Assembly: GCA_035291645.1 (NCBI GenBank)
Contig: DATDRQ010000077.1
Location: forward strand, 1-57,477
Reading direction: 5' to 3'
DNA: 57,477 nt
DNA from: DATDRQ01 sp035291645
GTDB lineage: Bacteria; Chloroflexota; Anaerolineae; Anaerolineales; UBA4823
A program made the position numbers and the translations under genes. Positions 41,495 through 49,285 of this stretch are shown piece by piece (the first letter of the stretch is position 1; each line of letters opens with the position of its first letter). The notes beneath the pieces are model-generated. The model did no database searches. It saw only the letters and a list, made by a program, of their open reading frames with translations, and was not told the DNA's origin.

Positions 41495-41995
41495 CTAGGG
41501 CGAATTCGGCGGCGGGGCGACCTGCACCATCGTCGTGCTGCCGTCGGGGTTGGTCAGGATGACGGCAATATTGGTTGCGCCTGCCCGAGGAACCAACACA
41601 TGACCACTGCAGCTGCCGACCCACTGGTCGGCGACGCCCAGATGCGGGTAGAGGGTACAGTCGGGGGGCGCCGTCTGGGTCTCGGTATCGATCGGCTGGT
41701 CGGCGATGCGCCAGCCCGCCATGCGCCACTGGTCGGGTAAAAGCTCGGTCGAGGCGACGAACAGGTTGCCGTCGAAGGCGACCATGCCCTCGGGTGATCC
41801 ACCTGGCTGAGAGACATCGGGAGCCGCAGGGTCGGCCGGTTGGTCGTTGCCCGGATTGTAAATCGCCGGGGAGACGCCGCCCCCGGAGCCGGAGGGGGTC
41901 ATCGGGCTGTTACCGCCATCCGGGGTGCAGGCAGCCAGCGCCAGGGATAGCAGGGCGAGAGAGAGCATTATGAGGGTTTCAGGTATTTTTTGCAT
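41495..41995 (-). CDS. Putative lipoprotein of unknown function
   Basis: A 166-residue exported protein: hydrophobic N-terminus (LIMLSLALLSLALAAC) with lipobox ALAAC, a Gly/Ser/Pro-rich linker, then a small domain with FVASTELLPDQWRMAGWRI and two Cys (DCTLYPHLGVADQWVGSC) that may pair, ending with AVILTNPDGSTTMVQVAPP. The ATG at 41995 is chosen since GGAGG lies 8 bases upstream. No family is recognised. Confidence 0.7.
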   Translation of the reverse strand: MQKIPETLIMLSLALLSLALAACTPDGGNSPMTPSGSGGGVSPAIYNPGNDQPADPAAPDVSQPGGSPEGMVAFDGNLFVASTELLPDQWRMAGWRIADQPIDTETQTAPPDCTLYPHLGVADQWVGSCSGHVLVPRAGATNIAVILTNPDGSTTMVQVAPPPNSP

Positions 41996-42077
41996 CACCC
42001 CGGCCTCCACGAACTGAGGATGAAGGGATCAGGTCAAGACTTAGCTAAATGGATGCAAGAAGCAGGCCAGAGGGATC

Positions 42078-42103
42078 AAAAAAGCCCGCTGTGGCGGGCT
42101 TTT
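42078..42103 (-). terminator. Rho-independent terminator after tRNA-Arg
   Basis: AAAAGCCCGC and GCGGGCTTTT flank a four-base loop, with A- and T-runs on both sides, so it can act in both directions. It sits 3 bases after the tRNA 3' end. Confidence 0.9.
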
Positions 42104-42106
42104 GGC

Positions 42107-42181
42107 TGGTACCCCCACCGCGACTCGAACGCGGGTTTCTACCTCCGGAGGGTAGCGCTCTATCCACTGAGCTATGGGGGC
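42107..42181 (-). tRNA. tRNA-Arg (anticodon CCG)
   Basis: A full cloverleaf can be drawn on the minus strand: acceptor GCCCCCA/TGGGGGT (one G-U at the end), D arm GCTC/GAGC, anticodon stem CTACC/GGTAG with loop CTCCGGA giving anticodon CCG (reads CGG), a four-base variable loop, T arm CCGCG-TTCGAGT-CGCGG, discriminator A and an encoded CCA. Confidence 0.97.
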
Positions 42182-42251
42182 CTGGGTCGAATTTTACCAC
42201 ATTCAGGCTTATAGTCTCATGGTCTGATGGTCATATAGGAAATCGATCAGA

Positions 42252-42884
42252 CTATGAGACAAATATCAGCCGGGTGCGCTCGATCCGCGCCGCGCTTGGA
42301 TCGTAATCTAACGCCGCGAGCACCTCTTCCGGGCGGCCGGTGCGGCCTTCCTGCGCCGCCAGAAGCATGCGCAGCCGCTGGCGGCCAGCTTCATCCGGCG
42401 GCATGGGTTCCAGCGCCTCGATCAGCGGCCTCAGGTCGTAAGGCTTGCCGCGCCGTTCACGCGGTAAGCTGTCTGCCCGTAACAGGCCGTCCAACCGGTC
42501 CTCCAATCCATCGACCGGATCGAGCAGGGTAACCGTATACTCCGCCGCCTGGACGCGTGTTTGCAGGGCGGGCTCTGCCAGCTCGACCGGTTGCATCTCC
42601 AGCAGGCGCAATCCGGGCGGCAGAGCGCCCTCCAGCGCAACGCGGATCTGGTCCAGCGAGCGCCCGTTTTCCCCCAGCCAGGTGTCCATCAACTCGCAGC
42701 GGCTGGTGAAACCCAGCGGCAAGGCCGCGGCCAACTGCAGCCTGGGGCGCGGGTTGAAGCCCTGGTTGTAGATCAGGGGCAGGTCGGCCCGGCGCATGGT
42801 CCGCTCCCAGGCCTTGTGCAGGTCCAGGTGGGAGGTATAGCGCATGGCGTCGGTCTTGGCGAAGGTGAGGCGCAGGCGGATCAA
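42252..42884 (-). CDS. DUF2344 (TIGR03936) radical-SAM-linked protein
   Basis: A 210-residue protein with the family pattern RLRLTFAKTDAMRYTSHLDLHKAWERTMRRADLP and NQGFNPRPRLQLAAALPLGFTS near the start, and an Asp/Arg-rich end. This family is nearly always next to, or fused with, the TIGR03960 B12-binding radical SAM protein, as here. The molecular role is unproven. The start is taken as the TTG three bases after the upstream stop; an earlier GTG inside the upstream gene is less likely. Confidence 0.85.
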   Translation of the reverse strand: MIRLRLTFAKTDAMRYTSHLDLHKAWERTMRRADLPLIYNQGFNPRPRLQLAAALPLGFTSRCELMDTWLGENGRSLDQIRVALEGALPPGLRLLEMQPVELAEPALQTRVQAAEYTVTLLDPVDGLEDRLDGLLRADSLPRERRGKPYDLRPLIEALEPMPPDEAGRQRLRMLLAAQEGRTGRPEEVLAALDYDPSAARIERTRLIFVS

Positions 42885-42886
42885 AT

Positions 42887-44812
42887 TTAATTGCTTACCG
42901 CTACCCGCTTCTTCGGCGAGACCTGCGGGCACATCCAGGCGTCGCCCGGGTGCTCGCGGCGCAGGTCGGCGAAGGTGGGCAGGATGCCGCAGGCGAAGCA
43001 GCCCTCCCGGCAGTCATGGGTCGTCTCCGCAATCTGGCTGCGCATATACTCATCGAAGAGGAACTTCTTACGCAGGGTGGTGCTGATGTGCTCCCAGGGG
43101 AAAACCTCGAAGGCCGGTCGTGGGCGGTCGGTGTAGAAGGCCGGGTCGAGGCCGGCTTCGTCGAAGGCTGCCAGCCAGGCCGGCATGGAGAAGTGCTCCT
43201 TCCAGGCGTCGAAGCGGGCGCCGCGCTGCCAGGCCCGGTAGACGACCTCCGCCATGCGGCGGTCGCCGCGCGACAGCCAGGCCTCCAGCAGCGTTTCGTC
43301 CGGTTTCGTCCAGGTCAGCTTGAGCCCGGCGCCGCGCATCTGCCGGCGCAGCAGAGCCTGTTTGGCGAGGATGTTCTCGCGGGTGTCGCACGGCACCCAC
43401 TGGAAAGGGGTGTGCGGTTTAGGGACAAAGGTGCTGACCCCGGCGTGCAGGTTGGCGCGCTTGCCGATCTCCTGGCGGCCTATGGCCAGGACCGTCTTGC
43501 ACAGGTCGACGATCGCCTGCACGTCCTCGAGCGTCTCGGACGGGTGCCCGATCATGAAATAAAGCTTGAGAGTGGGCCAGCCGCGGGCGTAGATGGCGCG
43601 GGCTGTCTCCAACAGCTGCGCGGTGCTGACCGGTTTGTTGATGATGCGGCGCATGCGTTCGGTGGCGGCCTCCGGCGCCAGGGTGAAGCCGCTGCGCCGC
43701 TCGTCCATCACGGCGTCCATCAGGTCCACCGAGACGGTCTCGATGCGCAGGGAGGGCAGCGAGACGGACAGGTGGCGTCCCAGGAAGTGCTCCCGGACGG
43801 TCTGGACCAGATCGATGATGTGCGTATAGTCGGAAGAAGATAAAGAAAGCAGGCCGATCTCCTCGAAGCCGGTTTGGGCGATAGCTTGCTCGACCGCCGC
43901 CAGGATTTCCGCCACGGGGCGTTCGCGTACCGGGCGAGTGATCATCCCGGCGTGGCAGAAACGGCAGCCGCGCGTGCAGCCGCGCATGATCTCGATCGGG
44001 ATACGGTTGTGGACCGTGTCGACGTAGGGGACGATGAAGCGGGTGGGCGGGGGCGGGAGCTGGGCGACGATGCGTTTCTGCACCGGCAGCGGAGCGCCTT
44101 CCCATAATGACTCGATGCGGGCGAAGGCACCGTTTGGGTGGTAGTGGGCTACGTACAGGGAGGGCACGTAGACTCCCCAGATGCGCGCCAGCCCGTGCAG
44201 CAGGTCGGCGCGCGAGCCGCTGCCCGCCTTCCAGGCCTGGTGGGAGTCGACGATATCGTGGATCACCTCCTCACCCTCGCCGATGGCGAAGGCGTCGATG
44301 AAGGCGTGCATCGGCTCGGGGTTGAAGGCGGTGTGCCCGCCGGCGATCACCAGCGGGTGCTCTGTGGTGCGCTCGACGCTGACCAGCGGGATGCCCGCCA
44401 GGTCGAGAGCGTTGAGGGTGTTGGTGTAGAGGGTCTCGTAGGGCAGGGAGAAACCGATGATGTCGAAGTCGGAGAGCGGGTGCTTGCTTTCTAGGGAGTA
44501 GAGCGGCAGGCCTGCCTTGCGCATAGCCACTTCCATGTCGCTCCACGGGCAGAAAGCCCGCTCCGCCAATGTATCTTCTCGCCGGTTGAGCTGGTCGTAC
44601 AGGATGGTCATGCCCAGGTTGGACATGCCCAGGTCGTAGAGGTCGGGGAAGACCAGGGCCACGCGGGTGCGCACGCTGTCCCAGTCCTTGACCACCTGGT
44701 TGAGCTCGCCACCGGTGTAACGCCCCGGCTTCTGCACGCTGGGCAGGATGCGCTCCAGACGGGAAGTAACTTCGGCGGGGGTCAACCGTTCGCTTAACAA
44801 TTCCTTCAGCAC
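42887..44812 (-). CDS. B12-binding-domain radical SAM protein (TIGR03960 family)
   Basis: A 641-residue protein. Residues 40-190 are a B12-binding-like Rossmann domain (VALVFPDLYDLGMSNLGMTILYDQLN, VIAGGHTAFNPEP, AIGEGEE). The radical SAM core follows with the [4Fe-4S] motif CTRGCRFC in RGCTRGCRFCHAG. The C-terminal region has SMPAWLAAFDEAGLDPAFY and a second Cys cluster HDCREGCFACGI. The substrate is unknown; the partner DUF2344 gene follows directly. From memory the pair has been linked to RNA-processing genes in some phyla. Confidence 0.92.
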   Translation of the reverse strand: MLKELLSERLTPAEVTSRLERILPSVQKPGRYTGGELNQVVKDWDSVRTRVALVFPDLYDLGMSNLGMTILYDQLNRREDTLAERAFCPWSDMEVAMRKAGLPLYSLESKHPLSDFDIIGFSLPYETLYTNTLNALDLAGIPLVSVERTTEHPLVIAGGHTAFNPEPMHAFIDAFAIGEGEEVIHDIVDSHQAWKAGSGSRADLLHGLARIWGVYVPSLYVAHYHPNGAFARIESLWEGAPLPVQKRIVAQLPPPPTRFIVPYVDTVHNRIPIEIMRGCTRGCRFCHAGMITRPVRERPVAEILAAVEQAIAQTGFEEIGLLSLSSSDYTHIIDLVQTVREHFLGRHLSVSLPSLRIETVSVDLMDAVMDERRSGFTLAPEAATERMRRIINKPVSTAQLLETARAIYARGWPTLKLYFMIGHPSETLEDVQAIVDLCKTVLAIGRQEIGKRANLHAGVSTFVPKPHTPFQWVPCDTRENILAKQALLRRQMRGAGLKLTWTKPDETLLEAWLSRGDRRMAEVVYRAWQRGARFDAWKEHFSMPAWLAAFDEAGLDPAFYTDRPRPAFEVFPWEHISTTLRKKFLFDEYMRSQIAETTHDCREGCFACGILPTFADLRREHPGDAWMCPQVSPKKRVAVSN

Positions 44813-44923
44813 AAGCCATCTCCAATCTGACCTTCATCACTCAGAAGGCGAGTGATGGAGGAAGAAATACCGACCTAACCAGTCTGGAATATGGATTATA
44901 ACAAAATGTATGCGGATGGCAAA

Positions 44924-44980
44924 AGGGGCACGGCAAGGGAGCTCGAGCCCAACGATCGAGGTTTTTCTTGCCGTGCCCCT
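44924..44980 (-). terminator. Palindrome after ndk, probable terminator
   Basis: AGGGGCACGGCAAG and CTTGCCGTGCCCCT form a perfect 14-bp stem with a 29-base loop. On the minus strand it starts at the ndk stop codon and ends before TTTTGCC. It may also be a dispersed palindromic repeat. Confidence 0.6.
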
Positions 44981-45431
44981 ACTCCTCAAAAATCCAGGGG
45001 TCGACCGAGCGTTCCCAGGCGACCAGCTCTTCAGGCCGGAACCACAGCTCTACCTCGGCCACGCCGTTCTCGACCGAATCGGAAGCGTGGGTCAGGTTGC
45101 GCCCGACCTCCAAGGCGAAGTCGTGACGCAGGGAGCCGGGGGCGGCCTCAGTCGGGCGGGTGGCGCCCATCGTCTGGCGCACCGCCGCCACTGCGTTCGG
45201 TCCCTCCCAGACCATCGCCATGACCGGGGCCGAGGTGATGTAGCGGATCAGGCCTTCATAGAAAGGTTTGCCCTTGTGGATGGAGTAGTGAGTTTCGGCC
45301 AGCTGCTGACTGACCTGTAAGAATTTAGCGCCTACCAGGCGCAGGCCGCGCCGTTCCAGGCGGGTGGTGATTTCCCCGATCAGGCCGCGCTGCACGCCGT
45401 CGGGTTTGACGAGAACCAAAGTTCGTTCCAA
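44979..45431 (-). CDS. ndk: Nucleoside diphosphate kinase
   Basis: Transfers the gamma-phosphate from ATP to other nucleoside diphosphates through a phospho-histidine. The 150-residue protein has the normal length and landmarks: LVLVKPDGVQRGLIGEI at the start, ETHYSIHKGKPFYEGLI, GATRPTEAAPGSLRHDF, and the active-site NLTHASDS (family NxxHxSDS) near residue 112-119. It ends in the short WIFEE tail. It stands alone between two repeat-containing intergenic stretches. Confidence 0.97.
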   Translation of the reverse strand: MERTLVLVKPDGVQRGLIGEITTRLERRGLRLVGAKFLQVSQQLAETHYSIHKGKPFYEGLIRYITSAPVMAMVWEGPNAVAAVRQTMGATRPTEAAPGSLRHDFALEVGRNLTHASDSVENGVAEVELWFRPEELVAWERSVDPWIFEE

Positions 45432-45454
45432 GAGGCCTCCGAGATTTGCAGTTG

Positions 45455-45479
45455 GCGGTTAGCGGTTAGCGGTTAGCGG
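45455..45479. repeat. Heptanucleotide tandem repeat GCGGTTA
   Basis: Three full copies of GCGGTTA plus a fourth GCGG, in the short gap upstream of ndk. Confidence 0.85.
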
Positions 45480-45496
45480 ACAGCGATCTGCCGTCA

Positions 45497-45618
45497 GCAA
45501 TCGGCCAACCGGTAGACCGGGTGAGCGGCGAGAAAAGTTCCTGTTACCGGTTGGCACGCAATCGGCCAACCAGTAGATCGTGTGGGCGGCGAGAAGAGAT
45601 CCTATTACCGGTTGGCAC
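45497..45618. repeat. Two tandem copies of a 61-nt hairpin repeat
   Basis: Units at 45497-45557 and 45558-45618, with a third copy begun at 45619 (GCAATC). Each unit can fold: GCCAACCGGTA (45504-45514) pairs with TACCGGTTGGC (45545-45555) in unit 1, and unit 2 has one changed pair. This resembles a REP-like or satellite element. Confidence 0.85.
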
Positions 45619-45636
45619 GCAATCAGAAATCGAAAA

Positions 45637-48600
45637 TTATCTTAGCAAGTCTTCGGCCCGGTCGTAGGCTTCCAGGGCCTCCTGGAGGCGGCCGGCGCGC
45701 GCCAGGGCGTCGCCCAGGGCCTGGTATAGAGAAGACTCGGCCGGGTGAAGCGCGAGAGCCTGTTGCACCTCCCGGATGACTTCATCCAGCTGCTGCTCGT
45801 GGCGGATCAAGCTGACATAGCGTGCCACCGCCGCGGGGATGTCGCCAACGGACAGGCTTTGCCAGGCCTGCGACAGCTCGGGAACTTCGGAGGCGGGCGA
45901 TTGACTCTCGGGCACGACGGTCAGGATCAGGCGCAGGCGCAATTCCTCCACCGTCTCGGGGGTGATCCCTGGGACCTGCCCAAGCTGGTCTAAACTGGTG
46001 AACGGGCCGTGCTGCTCGCGGTAGGTCACGATATTCTGAGCCAGGATAAAGCCGACGCTGGGCAGGCGTTCGAGCTGCGCCTGGGAAGCTGCGTTCAGGT
46101 CGAGCAGGCCTTCGGGCGCGTGCTCCGGCAGTTTGGCGGCATCCAGTAAGCCGGTAGCCGCCGCACTGGCGAACCACTCGGTCTCCTCGACGTCGGCCGC
46201 GGGGGTTGGCTCTGCCGTTGCGTACTCACGCAGCCACTCGGGCAGCTCGTCCGAGGCCTTTTGGGGGGCGAGCGAGATCTCTTCTGCCGGTTGGGTCTCT
46301 TGTGGGGCGGCAGGCGGTTCCTCCAACCACTCGTAAACCTCAGCGCCGGCCGCTGCTACGGGCAGCTCTTCGGCGGCGGGTTTTTCGACTCCGGCCTCTA
46401 CCTCGGCGGACGGCTGCTCTTCATCTAACATCCGGTCGGCAGCGTATACCGCGCCGGCAGCAGCCAGGACATCCGCCAGGCTGCCGGAGGCGCCAGCCGG
46501 TGCGGTCTCCTCTTCAAGAAGGGGAGCTTCTTCAACTTCTTCCGGTTTCCCGTCCAGTTCGCCAAGGGCGGTGCCAGCTGCAACCGCGCCGGCCAATCCG
46601 AGCCAGGGGGGCGCCGGTTCTTCGCGCGTCTCCTCGACCGGCCCGGCTTCCCACACTGCTTCTTCGAGCAGAGGTTCTTCGGCCGAGACTTCCACTTCCT
46701 CGACAGCGGCTTGATCTTCGGCGCTCAAGCCTTGAAGCCAGGCGTAAGTGGATTCCTGATCCTCAGCCAGGAAAGGCATTTCTTCATCAGCCGAAACGGT
46801 CTCCGGCGTTGTCTCGAAGGTTTCTTCTGCGGCTTCCTCGAACAGGCGCACCGGGCGGGTGTCGCCTTCGATCTGCGGCGGTTCGGCCGCTTCCACTTTC
46901 GCCGGGCGCTCAGCGAGTATCTCGCCGGCGACTCCCACTGCACCGGCGGCCATGGCGGCCTGCAGCCAACCTGGAACCTCCTCTTCTGCTGGCTGGACCG
47001 CTTCTTCGTCGGTGGTTTCACCTGCTTCGGCCGGGGCGGCCTCGCTTTCAAGAGCCTCTCCGCTGATGGCGCGCAGCCAATCCGGGACGGTTTCTCTACC
47101 TTCCGGCTGGTCCTCGAAGGCCTTGACACCATGGGGGGCTTGTGTTTCCGGTTCGCCGGCCAATTCCTTTAGCCAATCGGGCGTGGTGTCTTCAATTTCG
47201 GCGGGTGAGGCAGCCTCGGCCGTCTCTGCAGCCAGCCCGCTCTCTCCAGTATCTTCGGGCGCCAGGGAAGCCAGGAATGCCAGGCTGGATGCTTCGGCCG
47301 CGAGCGGGGGTTCAACCAATGTTTCGCCGGACGGCTGGCTTTCTTCTTCAACAGGTGTTTCTAATGTCTCTGGCGGGCTGAGCTCCTGAAGCCAGGCGGG
47401 GACTCCTTCTTCTTCCGCCTCGACCTCTGCCTCCACCAGTGACTCTTCTGCAAGCAGTTGCCCGGCTTCCTCTGGCTCTCCGACAGCCGGCTCCTGTTCT
47501 TCCAGGGATTCCTCCAAGAGTGTTTCGCCTGCGACGACGGCTGAGCCGCCTTCGGCCAACCATTCTGCCACACCCTCGGGTTCTTCCGGAAGGGCCTCGC
47601 CGGGTCCGGCGGCTCCGGACTCGGAGGACAAGGCGGCGCTCTCCACCGCTACGCCCTCAGCCTCCAGGGAGGCCTCTTCGACAGCCTGAGCTTCACTTTC
47701 CTCCCCCAACCCTTCTTCAGCCAGGTCTTGCTCCTCTTCTTGACTCGCAATGAGCGCAGCTGCTCCCAATCCTACGGTGCCTGCTACTCCGGCTGCCTGT
47801 GTTCCAGCCAGCCAATCGGGCAACTCATCGTCCGGCTTTGGGCTCTCTTCAAGAGCCGCCCCGGCGTCGGCGACCTGCACCCCTGCCAGCCAATCCGGTA
47901 AAGTCTCCGGCTCTTCCTGGATTATTTCGTCGGTTGCGGCGGCTTCGACCTCCGCCGTGAAAGCCTCACTTTCACCTGCGGCGACCTCTTCTGCTAGCTT
48001 CTCCTCGGGTTGCGCTTCCGATTCATCATCCTCGGATAGGGCGGCGGCTACGCCCAGGCCTGCCGCTGCGGCAGCAGTTCCGGCCAGCCAGTCCGGCAGA
48101 TCGGTCTCTCCTGGCGCTTCCATTTCCTCCGGCGGGACAGGCTGTCCTTCTGGCGCCAGGGAGCGCAGCCACTCCGGGATTTCGCTCTCTTGCGGAGTCT
48201 CCTCTACGAAGGGTTCAGGTTCGACCGGCGGCTCCTGGATAGATTCGGTTACGGCTACCCACCCTGCGGCGTGCATCCAATCGGGGAGCTCTTCGCCAGG
48301 GGTTCCAGTCTCGGCGGGGACTTCCTGTTCCGCTGCGGAGGTGGATTCAGCAATCGTTGGCGCGGTGGCCTCTGGTTCAGCGAGCGGTGGTTCTGCAGAA
48401 GCCGGTCTGGCTCGCTCCGGTGCCAACTCGGCTGTAACGCCGATTACCAGGCGGTCCAGCATGACGGCCTCATCCGGTACCTGCTCGGCAGCTGGGTAAT
48501 CCGGTGAGACGTGCGCTCTGTACGGGTCGATCGCCTCGACGCGTTGCTTGTAATAGGATGCCTCGGAAGCGCGTTCGGTGGAGGGAAGCACCTCCGCCAT

Positions 48601-49212
48601 GATGCGGTTAGCTTCCAGGCAATTCGGCAGGCGGTTGAGCAGCGCCGAACAGGTCTCCACCGCGATATTGCGCTGCCCGGTCTGGAAGTACAGGCGCGCC
48701 AGCACCACCTGCAGGTCGGGTCGCTGCGGGTCTTCTGCCAGGATGGCGCGCAGCTCGCCGATCGCCTGGCTGTACAGGTGGCTGCGAGCAGACATGCGCG
48801 CCAGAGCGCCGCGCGTCAGGGAGACCTTGATTGGGGGCGTGCCGTCACGCTGCCCGTACAGACGGCGCAGCTCCGCCTGGATGGCGGCGTTGGAAGGCTG
48901 CACGTCGAAAGCCCGCTCCATATGCCAGATGGCTTCTTCGAGGCCGCTCGCATCCTCACGGATGATGCTCATCCCTACGTGGGCGATGAAATCATCCGGA
49001 ATGCAGGAGAGCACTCGCTGCAGAACATCCTCGGCATCGCTATAGCGCTGTACTTCCAGGTAAGCCTTACCAAGGAGGCGATACGTCGCGACGTGCTTGG
49101 GGAATCGTTCCAGGATGTGACGGCTGTGGGCGATAGCCTCCTCGATCTGGTTGCCTTCGATCAGGCCTTCGATCTCCCGATTATATGCTCGAAGTGAGAT
49201 GTCCGTCATCAT
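45637..49212 (-). CDS. Long TPR/HhH protein with repeated Trp-Leu motifs
   Basis: A 1191-residue, very acidic protein. Residues 1-220 are TPR (IEEAIAHSRHILERFPKHVATYRLLGKAYLE). Residues about 250-1000 are low-complexity Glu/Ala-rich sequence that carries fourteen short motifs of the type LPDWLAG, IPEWLRSL, TPDWLKEL or YAWLQGL. A ComEA-like helix-hairpin-helix pair follows (LDLNAASQAQLERLPSVGFILAQNI, QVPGITPETVEELRLRL), then two more TPR units. The HhH may bind DNA, and the motifs may be docking sites. The start at 49212 has AGGAG at the right distance. No signal peptide is seen. Confidence 0.85.
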   Translation of the reverse strand: MMTDISLRAYNREIEGLIEGNQIEEAIAHSRHILERFPKHVATYRLLGKAYLEVQRYSDAEDVLQRVLSCIPDDFIAHVGMSIIREDASGLEEAIWHMERAFDVQPSNAAIQAELRRLYGQRDGTPPIKVSLTRGALARMSARSHLYSQAIGELRAILAEDPQRPDLQVVLARLYFQTGQRNIAVETCSALLNRLPNCLEANRIMAEVLPSTERASEASYYKQRVEAIDPYRAHVSPDYPAAEQVPDEAVMLDRLVIGVTAELAPERARPASAEPPLAEPEATAPTIAESTSAAEQEVPAETGTPGEELPDWMHAAGWVAVTESIQEPPVEPEPFVEETPQESEIPEWLRSLAPEGQPVPPEEMEAPGETDLPDWLAGTAAAAAGLGVAAALSEDDESEAQPEEKLAEEVAAGESEAFTAEVEAAATDEIIQEEPETLPDWLAGVQVADAGAALEESPKPDDELPDWLAGTQAAGVAGTVGLGAAALIASQEEEQDLAEEGLGEESEAQAVEEASLEAEGVAVESAALSSESGAAGPGEALPEEPEGVAEWLAEGGSAVVAGETLLEESLEEQEPAVGEPEEAGQLLAEESLVEAEVEAEEEGVPAWLQELSPPETLETPVEEESQPSGETLVEPPLAAEASSLAFLASLAPEDTGESGLAAETAEAASPAEIEDTTPDWLKELAGEPETQAPHGVKAFEDQPEGRETVPDWLRAISGEALESEAAPAEAGETTDEEAVQPAEEEVPGWLQAAMAAGAVGVAGEILAERPAKVEAAEPPQIEGDTRPVRLFEEAAEETFETTPETVSADEEMPFLAEDQESTYAWLQGLSAEDQAAVEEVEVSAEEPLLEEAVWEAGPVEETREEPAPPWLGLAGAVAAGTALGELDGKPEEVEEAPLLEEETAPAGASGSLADVLAAAGAVYAADRMLDEEQPSAEVEAGVEKPAAEELPVAAAGAEVYEWLEEPPAAPQETQPAEEISLAPQKASDELPEWLREYATAEPTPAADVEETEWFASAAATGLLDAAKLPEHAPEGLLDLNAASQAQLERLPSVGFILAQNIVTYREQHGPFTSLDQLGQVPGITPETVEELRLRLILTVVPESQSPASEVPELSQAWQSLSVGDIPAAVARYVSLIRHEQQLDEVIREVQQALALHPAESSLYQALGDALARAGRLQEALEAYDRAEDLLR

Positions 49213-49254
49213 ATTCGCTCCTTGCCATCGCAGCTTGTACACCCTCGTAAAGGT

Positions 49255-49285
49255 ACTATACCATGATCGGATCGAAACCTGTCAA
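49255..49285 (-). promoter_or_regulatory. Candidate promoter of the TPR/HhH gene
   Basis: Minus-strand TTGACA (49285-49280) and TATAGT (49260-49255) with a 19-base spacer, slightly long. It overlaps the hppA stop codon. Confidence 0.4.

Noticed and set aside
45455..45618. Possible CRISPR array
   Set aside because: The 61-base units are directly adjacent, with no unique spacers, and no cas genes are near.
46561..46590. A TGGCACC-N4-TTGG word on the minus strand
   Set aside because: It lies deep inside the acidic TPR/HhH gene and lacks the GC at -12.
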